Assembly (NCBI RefSeq): GCF_000761155.1
Contig: NZ_CP009533.1
Location: 4,016,001 to 4,080,000, forward strand
Direction of reading: 5' to 3'
DNA from: Pseudomonas rhizosphaerae
GTDB lineage: Bacteria > Pseudomonadota > Gammaproteobacteria > Pseudomonadales > Pseudomonadaceae
Length of the DNA stretch: 64,000 nucleotides
Shown here: positions 44,881 through 53,365 of the stretch, piece after piece
Numbering within the stretch: the stretch's first letter is position 1
How the letters are laid out: every line of letters begins with the position of its first letter
Notes under the pieces: model-generated
Databases searched by the model: none
Told to the model about the DNA's origin: nothing
Seen by the model: only the letters and a program-made list of their open reading frames with translations
Made by a program: the position numbers and the translations under genes

Positions 44881-45931
44881 AGGGCACCTGCAGTTCGGGA
44901 ATGAGGGGCGCGCTCGGACGAGCACGGGCGTTGAGTCGTTTGCTCAACTGGATAAAAGGCAGTTCGACGAGGCGATAGCTCACGTGCGCGGCCAGCAGCG
45001 ACAGCGCGGTGGCAAGCAAGGTGACCGACAACGAACGACCGGGAACGCCCAGCAGGTAACGGCACAACAGCTCCATGCTCGGGTGCAGCAGGTACAGCGA
45101 ATAACTGATGGTGCCCAGCCACAGCAACAAGGGTTGATGCAGGCGGATGCGCTGGGTCAGCAACATGAAGCTGCTGATGGCCAACAGATAGGTGAAGCAG
45201 TAGCGGAACCAGTACTCGCCGTTGCCGGCATCGAAGCCGTAGGCGGCGTAGAACGTCGGCGGCAAGGCCACGGCATAGGCCAGCAGCAGGCCCTTCACGC
45301 AGCGTCGCACCTGGGCATCGGCCTGACCGAGCAGGCAGTCGCGCCAGATCGAACCGAACAGCATCAACGACAGGCCCAGGGGCAAGGCCACCGGCAGCTT
45401 GCGTTCGAGCAGCATGCGCATCATGCCCATGCCCACTGCTGCGGCCAGCAGGGCCAGGGCACAGGCGGCGCGGAAGCCGGTGCTGCGCAGTCGGCCGATC
45501 AGCATCAGGCCCAGGCACAGTGCGTAGAACAGCCACTCGATGAACAGCGTCCAGTACAGCCCCATGACGTCCTCGACGCCCATGGCCGCTTGCAGCATGG
45601 TGATGTTGGCCACCACACGCTGCCAGGTCGGCAGGGTTTCACCGGTCAGCGCCAGCATGCTGATGTACAGCGCCAGCGACAGCCAGTAGGCCGGGTACAG
45701 GCGCAGCACCCGCGAAACGATGAAGCGACGTGCGCCGCCCGGCCCTGGATGCAGGCTGAAAGGGATCACCACACCGCTGAGCAGGAAAAACCAGATGACG
45801 CCCAGCTTGCCGATGTCCAGCCAGAAATACGGCAGCGCGCCGGGGCCCAGCAACGGCTGCCACAGGTGACAGACCACCACCAGCAGGGCGGCGATGCCGC
45901 GCAAGGCATCCAGATACCCCAGGCGAGTCAT
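44858..45931 (-). CDS. Acyltransferase 3 family membrane protein
   Basis: This encodes 357 residues with about ten membrane helices. The family start LGYLDALRGIAALLVVVCHL holds the catalytic-type His in R-x(10)-H. KLGVIWFFLLSGVVIPFSLH is the second signature, and YWTLFIEWLFYALCLGLMLI the third. Members transfer acetyl or succinyl groups to sugars at the membrane. Within an exopolysaccharide operon it probably decorates the repeat unit. It overlaps the upstream glycosyltransferase stop by four bases. Confidence 0.9.
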   Translation of the reverse strand: MTRLGYLDALRGIAALLVVVCHLWQPLLGPGALPYFWLDIGKLGVIWFFLLSGVVIPFSLHPGPGGARRFIVSRVLRLYPAYWLSLALYISMLALTGETLPTWQRVVANITMLQAAMGVEDVMGLYWTLFIEWLFYALCLGLMLIGRLRSTGFRAACALALLAAAVGMGMMRMLLERKLPVALPLGLSLMLFGSIWRDCLLGQADAQVRRCVKGLLLAYAVALPPTFYAAYGFDAGNGEYWFRYCFTYLLAISSFMLLTQRIRLHQPLLLWLGTISYSLYLLHPSMELLCRYLLGVPGRSLSVTLLATALSLLAAHVSYRLVELPFIQLSKRLNARARPSAPLIPELQVPYENSNRP

Positions 45932-47037
45932 GAGTGCTCCTTGCCGCGCGACGGCTGAGTCAGCGTGGCACCGCGCGGGCGACGGACCATGACCGTATCT
46001 ATGCGATCGCTGATCAGCCGTGCCGACGCGTCCCAGCTGAACCGTGCCACGTTCTGCAGGCCCAGGGTCCGCAGGTGCTGGCGGATGGTCAGGCTGTTCA
46101 AGGCCAGGGCCATGGCCCGGCTGATGTGCTCGATATCCAGCGGATCGAAGTACAGCGCACTGGACTGCAGCACCTCGGGGATCGAGGCGGCATTGGCGGC
46201 CAGTACCGGGCAGCCACAGGCCTGCGCTTCGAGCGGCGGAATGCCGAAACCTTCATACAGCGAAGGAAACACGAAGGCCGCCGCGCCCTGGTATTGCTCG
46301 ATCAACTGAGCGTCGGTCAGGCGTCCGAGAAAGCGCACCCGTGGATCGCTGTTGGCCAGGGCTTCCAGGTTCGGATCGGAGAACACCGCGCCACCGCCGC
46401 CGACGATGCGCAACTCCACCTGCTCGAAACCCTTGAGCTGCAGGAACGCCTGGATCATGCGGCTGAAGTTCTTGTGCGCGCTGGGCGAGGACACTGCCAA
46501 CAGATAGCGTGGACCGGCCTGCAGCGGTTCACCGGGCTGAAACTCTTCACCCACGGCGTTGGGCACCACCAGGATCTTCTGCGCCGGAAAGTCGTAGAAC
46601 TCGCCGATCTCGCGTTTGGAAAACTGGCTGACGGTGATCAGCGTCTTCAAACGCTTGAGCAGCAGTGGCGTCATCAGGCGATAGGCCGTGCGGAACTGCC
46701 AGGTGTAGCTCTGCGGATGACGCACGTAGGTGATGTCGTGGTGCGTGGCGATCTGGTTGCCATAGAACAGCGGCGCGGTGGCGCACAGCGACAACAGCAA
46801 GGGGTTGCCTTGGCTGCGCAGGTAGCGCGGCAGGTCCAGTTGTTCCCACAGGTGGCCAGTCCGAGTGCCCACGACCTGAGCATCCAGCAGCCGAGCAGTT
46901 TCGTGCATGCGCACACCCGGCGAGGTGACGAACACCAGGTCGTCACGCTGACGCTTCAGGGCCAGGCAGGTCTGCTCGGCGAACCGTTGCACCCCGCGTA
47001 GCTCCTGGGTCAGAAAACGTGCATTGATGACAATCAT
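45928..47037 (-). CDS. GT4 glycosyltransferase
   Basis: This encodes 369 residues. The start IVINARFLTQELRGVQRFAE is typical of the mannosyltransferase-like group. The linker THHDITYVRHPQSYTWQFR and ITVSQFSKREIGEFY occur before the donor half. The donor half has YLLAVSSPSAHKNFSRMIQA, LRIVGGGGAVF and YEGFGIPPLEAQACGCPV with the E(x7)E donor site. Its gene follows the hydrolase after a 117-base gap, the largest within the operon, which holds a small 6-bp hairpin at 47129-47144. It is assigned to repeat-unit assembly. Confidence 0.88.
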   Translation of the reverse strand: MIVINARFLTQELRGVQRFAEQTCLALKRQRDDLVFVTSPGVRMHETARLLDAQVVGTRTGHLWEQLDLPRYLRSQGNPLLLSLCATAPLFYGNQIATHHDITYVRHPQSYTWQFRTAYRLMTPLLLKRLKTLITVSQFSKREIGEFYDFPAQKILVVPNAVGEEFQPGEPLQAGPRYLLAVSSPSAHKNFSRMIQAFLQLKGFEQVELRIVGGGGAVFSDPNLEALANSDPRVRFLGRLTDAQLIEQYQGAAAFVFPSLYEGFGIPPLEAQACGCPVLAANAASIPEVLQSSALYFDPLDIEHISRAMALALNSLTIRQHLRTLGLQNVARFSWDASARLISDRIDTVMVRRPRGATLTQPSRGKEHS

Positions 47038-47154
47038 CGAAACATCCTTGGCTCACGCGCTTGCTAGAGAGGTAGTGCCGCGTCCAACAGGCGCGGTCGA
47101 TAGCGGCGCGAGGTGCGCCGCGGTTGAGGCCCGCTCCTGCGGGCATCGCGTTTG

Positions 47155-48468
47155 CTACTGGGTGAACAACCAATTGGCCTTGCCCAGGCTGATGATCTTG
47201 GGGAACTCGGAGGCGGTGACCACCGTGGTGCAGTAGTGCTCGCCGCAATCCCAGGGGTTTTCGCTTTCGCGCATGCCCACGCCGGCCTGGCGCGTGTCGA
47301 TCAGACGCGCGCCGCCCTTGAGCAGCGCGCTGGATTCGATCCTGACCTGCCGCGACTGACCCACGGCCCAGATCACCAGCACCTGCTCGTCGCCCTTGGC
47401 GAAACGCAGTTGGTACAAGGTGTCGCTGATCACGCTGTGCTTGGCGTCATAGCGGTACTGCGACAGGTACGGCGCAATCGCCTTGAGCGTGGTGTACGCC
47501 GGCTTGGGGTTCAGATCGTTGTCGAGCAGGCCGAAGTTGTGCTCGCGCTCCTTGGGGTCGCGACCGTCGTTGAGCAGGTCGTACCACCACATGCCCTGGA
47601 TGGCTGGATGAATACGGGCCAGGAAAAACCCTCGCGCCAGGTACGCCGCCTGCGTGGTCTCGCTGACCCCACAAGGCTCATCGGCGCTGGGCCAGCTCAT
47701 TTCGGTCAGGTACAACGGCACCGGGCGCTCGGCCAGGGCGTCGAGCCGGGTGGAAATATCGTTCAGCCACTTGATCCAGTTCTCCGGGGTGTTGCCTGCA
47801 TGGTCCTTGCGGCAATGCACATAGGGGTGCAGCGACAAGCCATCCAGATCGTCCATCACACCGGCCTCTACCAGTCGGTCGGCGAAGCCTTCCTGCAAGC
47901 CCTGGGTGGTCACCGAACCGGCCACCAGGCGCACGTTCGGGTCGTTGCGGCGTAGCAGTTCACTGGTCTCCTTGATCAGCGTGGCGTAGTCCTGGCTGAA
48001 GGCGTCGCTGGTCGGGTCCTCCAGGTCCCATTCGTTCCAGATCTCGTAGAAGTCCACCTGGCCGCGCAGGCGCCGGCTGATGAAGTTCACATAGTTGGCG
48101 AAGGCATCGCGCACGAACGGGCTGCGCGGCTTGGCATCTTTGTCATACCACTGGTTGCCGTAGCCCAGGATGAGCATGTTGCCGATCTGCCGTTCGCGCA
48201 GGGCTTGCAGATAACGCTGCCAAGCCACCGGGAAGTTCAGGCGCTTGGGCTCCAGCTCCACCGTGGACCAGAACAGGTCATCGCGTGCCGAGGTGATACC
48301 GGCTTCTTTCATGAGCAGGGTCGGCCGCGCCACCGGCGCGCTCGAATGGAGCAAATGGGTACCGACCCCGACGATGAAATTGTCGGCGGCCTTGGCGTGG
48401 CCGTGGGTGAACAGCCCCAGCAGTAGCCAAACCAAACGTTGCAGCAATCTGGGCATAAAAAGGTTCAC
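47155..48468 (-). CDS. Secreted clan GH-A glycoside hydrolase (PslG-like role)
   Basis: This encodes 437 residues starting at a GTG (48468) that overlaps the polymerase stop as GTGA. A signal peptide (LLQRLVWLLLGLFTHGHAKA, cleavage after A27) sends it to the periplasm. The TIM barrel carries the acid/base Glu146 in YEIWNEWD and the nucleophile Glu256 in YLTEMSWPS, both in clan GH-A context. A beta-rich C-terminal part follows (GDEQVLVIWAVGQSRQVRIE). Length and setting recall PslG of the P. aeruginosa Psl cluster, an endo-hydrolase that trims the polymer. I infer a role in chain-length control or release. Substrate unknown. Confidence 0.85.
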   Translation of the reverse strand: MNLFMPRLLQRLVWLLLGLFTHGHAKAADNFIVGVGTHLLHSSAPVARPTLLMKEAGITSARDDLFWSTVELEPKRLNFPVAWQRYLQALRERQIGNMLILGYGNQWYDKDAKPRSPFVRDAFANYVNFISRRLRGQVDFYEIWNEWDLEDPTSDAFSQDYATLIKETSELLRRNDPNVRLVAGSVTTQGLQEGFADRLVEAGVMDDLDGLSLHPYVHCRKDHAGNTPENWIKWLNDISTRLDALAERPVPLYLTEMSWPSADEPCGVSETTQAAYLARGFFLARIHPAIQGMWWYDLLNDGRDPKEREHNFGLLDNDLNPKPAYTTLKAIAPYLSQYRYDAKHSVISDTLYQLRFAKGDEQVLVIWAVGQSRQVRIESSALLKGGARLIDTRQAGVGMRESENPWDCGEHYCTTVVTASEFPKIISLGKANWLFTQ

Positions 48469-49805
48469 GTCAGTTGAAGGCCATCGGGGTAATCATCACG
48501 GTTGCTGCGGCGTCGCTCGGTAATCAGCCAGTGCACGGGCATGGCCTTGCGGCGCAGGGCATGGGCGATGGCCATGCCCAGGAAAATCCCGCAGACCGGC
48601 ACTTCCAGCACGTCGGTCGTCCAGCCCACCACCACCACGCACAGGGCCGTGCTCAACAGCCCGCGACTCATCCAGCTGTTCTTGCTGCGCAGGGTCATCA
48701 GCAGCGGCAGCAGCAGCGCATACAGCGCCGGTCCCATGACGCCGAAACTGGCCCACAGGTACATGAACAGGCTGTCGGCGACAGCGGGGTACTTGACGTT
48801 GTCCACCGGGAACATGTTCACCGCACTGCCGACCATGCCAAGGCCGCCGCCGGTCCAGCTCCAGCCACGGCGTGACACTTCGTCGGCCAGGCGCGGCCAG
48901 GTGTTGATCATGCGGTCGTACAGCGACACCAGGCTGCCTTCGGCACCGCTGGCGGCCAGGCTCGGGTCCAGCGGTGTCCACAGACCCACCAGCGGCAGCA
49001 GGGCACCCATGCCCACCAGTACGACGAAAGCGACCCGGCACAGCAGGCGCTGGTTGTAGAAAGGCATCACCAGCAACACGGCGACGAGCGCCACGGCGGT
49101 GGACTTGTTGGTGGTCAGCAGGATGGTCGCGAACGCCACCCCCAACAGGGCCAGCAGCAGCACCTTGGAGCGGGTGAAGGCGCACAGGTACAGGGTGAAG
49201 ATCGCCGTCAGGGTGGCGGCCGTGGTCGACATCCGCGCAAAGCCTGCAGGGCGGTCGATGCCGTCGGCGGCCCAGGTCATGTTACCGGTCAGCTCCTGGT
49301 CGCCCAGGTTGTAGCTGTAGCCTTTCCACGGCACTGAAAACAGGCTGTCGGCGTACACGCCCACGATGGTCGCCAGCAGGCACAGGCCAACCGCCCAGCC
49401 CAGCAACTTGCGGCGCTGCTCCAAGTGTTCGCCGCACACCAGGCCGAACAGCAGCGGGATGTAGCCGAACAGGGCGAACAGCGGGTTGGCCAGGGCCGCA
49501 CCGTGCAGCGCGCCCAACCCGGCCGACAGGACCATGCCCAGCAGCAGGATCCAGAACAGGCGATGGGTCTTGAGCGTGGTCAATTCCAACGCGAACAGCA
49601 CCACGCACAGCACCTTGGGCAGGTACAGCAGGGCCGAAATGCCGGCCTGGTCGAAGTAATAGCGCAACGCGCCGGAGAACGTCTCGACCAGCAGCAGGGC
49701 GATCGCGGTCCAGACCACCAGCGTCGACTTGTTCACTGCAAGTCGCGCCACGGGTGCCGGTGCCTCAAAGCGACTGAGTGACAGGGCTGATTTCATGATG
49801 GACAT
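48465..49805 (-). CDS. wzy: O-antigen ligase/polymerase (Wzy-type)
   Basis: This encodes about 446 residues from the ATG at 49805; ATG at 49796 is an equal alternative. Ten to twelve hydrophobic helices are visible, such as ALLYLPKVLCVVLFALEL and LLLALLGVAFATILLTTNKS. A large periplasmic loop lies near residues 300-360 (SLYDRMINTWPRLADEVSRR, GWSWTGGGLGMVG), as in Wzy_C proteins. It would polymerise lipid-linked repeat units in the periplasm. The start overlaps the preceding glycosyltransferase by about 41 bases. Confidence 0.82.
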   Translation of the reverse strand: MSIMKSALSLSRFEAPAPVARLAVNKSTLVVWTAIALLLVETFSGALRYYFDQAGISALLYLPKVLCVVLFALELTTLKTHRLFWILLLGMVLSAGLGALHGAALANPLFALFGYIPLLFGLVCGEHLEQRRKLLGWAVGLCLLATIVGVYADSLFSVPWKGYSYNLGDQELTGNMTWAADGIDRPAGFARMSTTAATLTAIFTLYLCAFTRSKVLLLALLGVAFATILLTTNKSTAVALVAVLLVMPFYNQRLLCRVAFVVLVGMGALLPLVGLWTPLDPSLAASGAEGSLVSLYDRMINTWPRLADEVSRRGWSWTGGGLGMVGSAVNMFPVDNVKYPAVADSLFMYLWASFGVMGPALYALLLPLLMTLRSKNSWMSRGLLSTALCVVVVGWTTDVLEVPVCGIFLGMAIAHALRRKAMPVHWLITERRRSNRDDYPDGLQLT

Positions 49806-51003
49806 TTCTTCTTTGCAAAACATCGAGGAACAGCTGTTGGTAACTGTCGAGCATCCGTTCCTGGTCGAGCAGGTGCTCGACGCTGTCACGCGCCTGGGCC
49901 GCCAGGCGTTCGCGCAGTTCGGGGTCGCGGTACAGCTGCAGCATCGCCAGGCCCAGCGAGCGCGGCTCGTCGGGGTTGCACAGCAGCCCGTTGATGCCGT
50001 CCTGGATGATCTCCGGCAGGCCGCCACGGGCACTGGCGATCACCGGCACCGAGTGGGCGCAGGCTTCCACTGCCACCAGGCCGAACGGCTCGTTCCAGAT
50101 CGACGGCACGATGGCCACGTCGATCTGCCGATAGAAGCTTTCAGGCGACTGGTAGCCGACGAAGTGGATGTTTTCGCCGCTGGCCTCAAGCTTCAGCACC
50201 TGCTCGTAGTCCAGCTGCCCGCGCCCGGCGATCTGCAAGGTGGCGTTGAACGGCAATTTCTTGAACTGATCGATCAGCCAGCGCAAGCCCTTGGGCTCGG
50301 ACAAGGTGCCCAGGTAACCGAAGCGCAACGGTTCGCCTTGGGCCATGCGGGTGAAACGCGACGGTGCATGGTCGATCTTCGGGCTGGCGTTGTAGATCAC
50401 CTGCTGCGAAGCGTTGCGGAAGAAGCGGGCGTCGGTGAGCTTGCCCAGCAGGTGCTGGCTGACCCCCACCACCGCGTCGACCTGGGCCGAGCGTTCGGCA
50501 TGGCCCTGGCGGAAGTGCTTGCACAGGGTGCAGGGCGTCTTGCAGGCCGTGTTCTTCTTGAACATGTTGCTGCTCGGGCACATCAGGTACATGTCGTGCA
50601 GCACCTGCACCAGTGGCAGGCCGGATGCGGAGATCTCGTCCCACGCCGACACCGACCAGCCACTGAGGTTGTGGCACACCACCAGGTCGACCTTCTCGGC
50701 CGCCAGCACTTCGCGCAGGTAGGTGCGCATGCCCATGTTGTACTTGTCGCGCAGATGCCAGCCCAGCCGGGCCAACGCGCCGGGGCGCTGTTCGCTGAAG
50801 TGCCAGTAGGTGTTGAGCAGCCCGGCGCGGTAGACCTTCACGCCTTTCACGAATTCGTGCTTGAGGCCCGCATCGGGGCCGGTGCTCAGCACGCAGACTT
50901 CGTGGCCACGCTGATGCATGCCCTCGACCGTGCGTTGCAGAACGATTTCAGCACCGCCGCCGACATGCGGCGAGTACAGGCTGCTTAGGAACAGTATCTT
51001 CAT
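49765..51003 (-). CDS. GT4 glycosyltransferase
   Basis: This encodes 412 residues. The GT-B N-terminus is MKILFLSSLYSPHVGGGAEI with the GGAE acceptor motif. A cysteine-rich insertion (CPSSNMFKKNTACKTPCTLC) with four Cys could bind a metal; such inserts occur in some GT4 enzymes. The donor half has RFGYLGTLSEPKGLRWLIDQ and EPFGLVAVEACAHSVPVIAS, with Glu residues seven apart. It overlaps the GT2 gene by four bases. Cytoplasmic assembly of the repeat unit is inferred. Confidence 0.87.
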   Translation of the reverse strand: MKILFLSSLYSPHVGGGAEIVLQRTVEGMHQRGHEVCVLSTGPDAGLKHEFVKGVKVYRAGLLNTYWHFSEQRPGALARLGWHLRDKYNMGMRTYLREVLAAEKVDLVVCHNLSGWSVSAWDEISASGLPLVQVLHDMYLMCPSSNMFKKNTACKTPCTLCKHFRQGHAERSAQVDAVVGVSQHLLGKLTDARFFRNASQQVIYNASPKIDHAPSRFTRMAQGEPLRFGYLGTLSEPKGLRWLIDQFKKLPFNATLQIAGRGQLDYEQVLKLEASGENIHFVGYQSPESFYRQIDVAIVPSIWNEPFGLVAVEACAHSVPVIASARGGLPEIIQDGINGLLCNPDEPRSLGLAMLQLYRDPELRERLAAQARDSVEHLLDQERMLDSYQQLFLDVLQRRNVHHEISPVTQSL

Positions 51004-52004
51004 AGTGGGTACGATTCATGAATGCCCAGACGACCCGATTCCCCGTCACGCATGGCTTGTTCGAGCAAGCCCAGGCGTCGGTCCGAACCGCTCCTTTTTG
51101 CGAAATAGCGCAGCAACAGCAGAAACACCGAGCGGTTGAGCCGATACAGCAGTGTCGAGCCGGCCCACACGTGCTTGTCGAACCAGGCCTGGTTGCGCGC
51201 GGTGTAGTAGGCGCGCAGGTCCGAGTTGCCGAGCAGGAAGCTCTCGAAAATATTGTTGGTGCGCGCCTTGGCGTTCCACGACTCTTCCAGGTCGTCGAGC
51301 AACGCCTCGGTGACCAGGAAGATCTGCCCGCCGCTGGCGGTGATGCGCCGGGTGTACTCGGTGTCGTCGGCATACAGCAGCAGGTCTTCGAGCGGCAGGC
51401 CGATGCGCTGGAACACGCTGCGGTGCGCGAGCAGGCCGCCGTAGGTGGTGAACGGCAGCTGCAACAGGGACTTGCCGGCGGGCTTGCGCCCAGCAGGTCT
51501 GCCCCAGGGCGTGCGCCGCCAGACCTTGTAGGGCAACTGGGCAATGTGGAAGCCGAAGCAGCTGGATCGCAGCTGGATCGCGTAGCGATGCGGCACGCCG
51601 GCGGCGATGTCGGCCTGGTGGTTGGGGCGAAAACCCATCACCGCCGCCTTGTCCACGCCCACTAGGCGCGCGCACTCGTCCAGCCGCTGATGCAAAGTCT
51701 CGACCGCGCCCTGGGTAGGGGCGTTGTCGTCGTCCATCAGCCAGAGGTATTCCGCGCCCTGTTGCAGTGCCGCTTCGATACCGACCTTGTAGCCATTGGC
51801 CGAACCGGTGTTGCTGGGCAGCTCGATCACGGTGATCTGGGTTGGCCATTGCGTGCGCAGCGAGTTCAGATCGGCGCGCGACGCGTTGCTCACCACGACC
51901 ACTCGTTCGATGTGCGCAGAGGCCAGCGAACGCTCGATCAGCGCTTCCAGGTAACACAAGCGATCGCCGTACGTCAGTGTCACCAGCGTGGTCTTGGCAT
52001 TCAT
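51000..52004 (-). CDS. GT2 glycosyltransferase (GlfT/rhamnosyltransferase-like)
   Basis: This encodes 334 residues. The GT-A fold has TLVTLTYGDRLCYLEALIER at the start, VVSNASRADLNSL and NTGSANGYKVGIEAALQQGA. The metal-binding motif is LWLMDDDNAP (DDD). The acceptor part has FTTYGGLLAHRSVFQRIGLP and LYADDTEYTRRI. It resembles galactofuranosyl/rhamnosyl-type GT2 enzymes, but the sugar cannot be fixed. It is transcribed after the RfaH-like gene. Confidence 0.87.
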   Translation of the reverse strand: MNAKTTLVTLTYGDRLCYLEALIERSLASAHIERVVVVSNASRADLNSLRTQWPTQITVIELPSNTGSANGYKVGIEAALQQGAEYLWLMDDDNAPTQGAVETLHQRLDECARLVGVDKAAVMGFRPNHQADIAAGVPHRYAIQLRSSCFGFHIAQLPYKVWRRTPWGRPAGRKPAGKSLLQLPFTTYGGLLAHRSVFQRIGLPLEDLLLYADDTEYTRRITASGGQIFLVTEALLDDLEESWNAKARTNNIFESFLLGNSDLRAYYTARNQAWFDKHVWAGSTLLYRLNRSVFLLLLRYFAKRSGSDRRLGLLEQAMRDGESGRLGIHESYPL

Positions 52005-52043
52005 CGAACAGCTCTCCTAAAGCATCGTATGTCTGTGCGCCGC

Positions 52044-52556
52044 TCAGCAGGCGTGCGCGGTAAGCCGCTGCAGGCTGCTGCGCGGCAGGCTGATTCGCTG
52101 TTCGCGTTGCAGCATGTTGAGCAGGATCACGGCACGTTCGTCGCCGTCTTCGCAGAGGAAAATGGCCTGCACTTCACTGTCGCCGGTGCGCACGCGCACG
52201 GCCTCGCCTTCGCTGAAGCGCACCGCGTTCGCGGCGCTTGCCTGGGTGCGCTGGCGAATGCTGGCGATCAGGCTGTCCGGCACCGGGCAAGGCATGCCGC
52301 CGAAGGCGACGATGCGGCACACGCCACGGGTCGAGCGGATCGGGTACCAGTTGTCGTTGCAGTCCAGGCGGATGAACAGGTAGCCGGGGAACAGGTCCTC
52401 GTCGGCTGCGCGGCGGCTGCGGGTCAGGGCAGGGGCTGCGCGCAACGGGCGAAAGCACTCGTATTGCTGACGCAGCAGATGTTCTTCGGCACGGGCTTCC
52501 TGCCGCGGTTTGGTCTGGATCAGGTACCAGTTGGCATTGCTGTCGAAGTCGTTCAT
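52044..52556 (-). CDS. rfaH: RfaH-like transcription antiterminator (NusG paralogue)
   Basis: This encodes 170 residues (E. coli RfaH has 162) from the ATG at 52556, overlapping the WbqC-like gene by four bases. The NGN domain is visible: NWYLIQTKPRQEARAEEHLL, DLFPGYLFIRLD and STRGVCRIVAFGG. The RfaH-type C-terminal region follows: SEGEAVRVRTGDSEVQAIF and EDGDERAVILLNMLQRE. RfaH binds ops DNA in a paused complex and suppresses termination in long surface-polysaccharide operons. An ops-like sequence lies in this operon's leader (60527-60537). The gene is therefore within the operon it would control. Confidence 0.9.
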   Translation of the reverse strand: MNDFDSNANWYLIQTKPRQEARAEEHLLRQQYECFRPLRAAPALTRSRRAADEDLFPGYLFIRLDCNDNWYPIRSTRGVCRIVAFGGMPCPVPDSLIASIRQRTQASAANAVRFSEGEAVRVRTGDSEVQAIFLCEDGDERAVILLNMLQREQRISLPRSSLQRLTAHAC

Positions 52557-53338
52557 GAGCGCATCTCGATGGCGTGGGCGGAAGGACTGGTGGCCACCCT
52601 GCGGGTGTCCTGTGCAGCGCTCGGCTTGAGCGTGCTGTAGCACGGCAGCCACTGGCGGATCCGTGATACCGGGTTGAACATCAGCACGTCGATGATCGAC
52701 AGGTTGGGTACGAACGGGTCCTTGAACTGCGTGTAGCAAAGCTCGTCCATGCGGTGGAAACGCAGCTCCAGGTCATGGCGGGCGAAGTACTCTTCGTCGT
52801 ACAGCGCCGTGCCGCCGATGGGGTTGAGGTAGCGCTGCGCATCGAAGTGGCGCGCCAGCTTCACCACGCGGTCCTGCTTGTCCTGCACCTGGCGCTCGTC
52901 CACCGGCAGGGTGGAGGCGACGTGGATTGGCGTGTCGATCTGCAGGTACTCGCAGACCTTGCGCAGCGAGTACTCCAGGTACAGCGCCAGGTTGCGCTCC
53001 GGGTAGCTGAGCAGCGGCTTGAGCAGCGCCAGCACGTCGTCGCGGTAAGGCGCGCGGGAATAGCTCATGGCGATGGTCCTGAGCAGCTTGTCCAGCACCT
53101 GCGGGGCGCTGTCGCTGAGCTCGCGTCGGTTGATCGCCAGGTCCGAACGGTCCTTCTTCATCGGCAGGGTGAACAATGCCGGAGCGCCGGAGCTGAGCAG
53201 CCTGTTGCGGTTGACCCAACCGGGGTGTACGTACTGCAGGTTGTCGCCGAGCACAAAGGCATCGGCGCCGGCGATCAGCTGGAAATAGCCGAAATAGGGA
53301 AACCAGTAAGGCTGCATCATGGCTACGGTTCTGGACAT
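52553..53338 (-). CDS. WbqC-like family protein
   Basis: This encodes 261 residues. The family signature is QPYWFPYFGYFQLI near residue 9, followed by AFVLGDNLQYVHPGWVNRNR. LFTLPMKKDRSDLAINRREL and YLNPIGGTALYDEEYF are also conserved-looking. WbqC proteins occur in O-antigen and exopolysaccharide clusters beside aminotransferase genes, possibly acylating or modifying sugar nucleotides. The biochemical role is not established. It ends where rfaH begins (four-base overlap). Confidence 0.85.
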   Translation of the reverse strand: MSRTVAMMQPYWFPYFGYFQLIAGADAFVLGDNLQYVHPGWVNRNRLLSSGAPALFTLPMKKDRSDLAINRRELSDSAPQVLDKLLRTIAMSYSRAPYRDDVLALLKPLLSYPERNLALYLEYSLRKVCEYLQIDTPIHVASTLPVDERQVQDKQDRVVKLARHFDAQRYLNPIGGTALYDEEYFARHDLELRFHRMDELCYTQFKDPFVPNLSIIDVLMFNPVSRIRQWLPCYSTLKPSAAQDTRRVATSPSAHAIEMRS

Positions 53339-53365
53339 CGGGAGACTCCTGCCTGGGTCAGGCGA

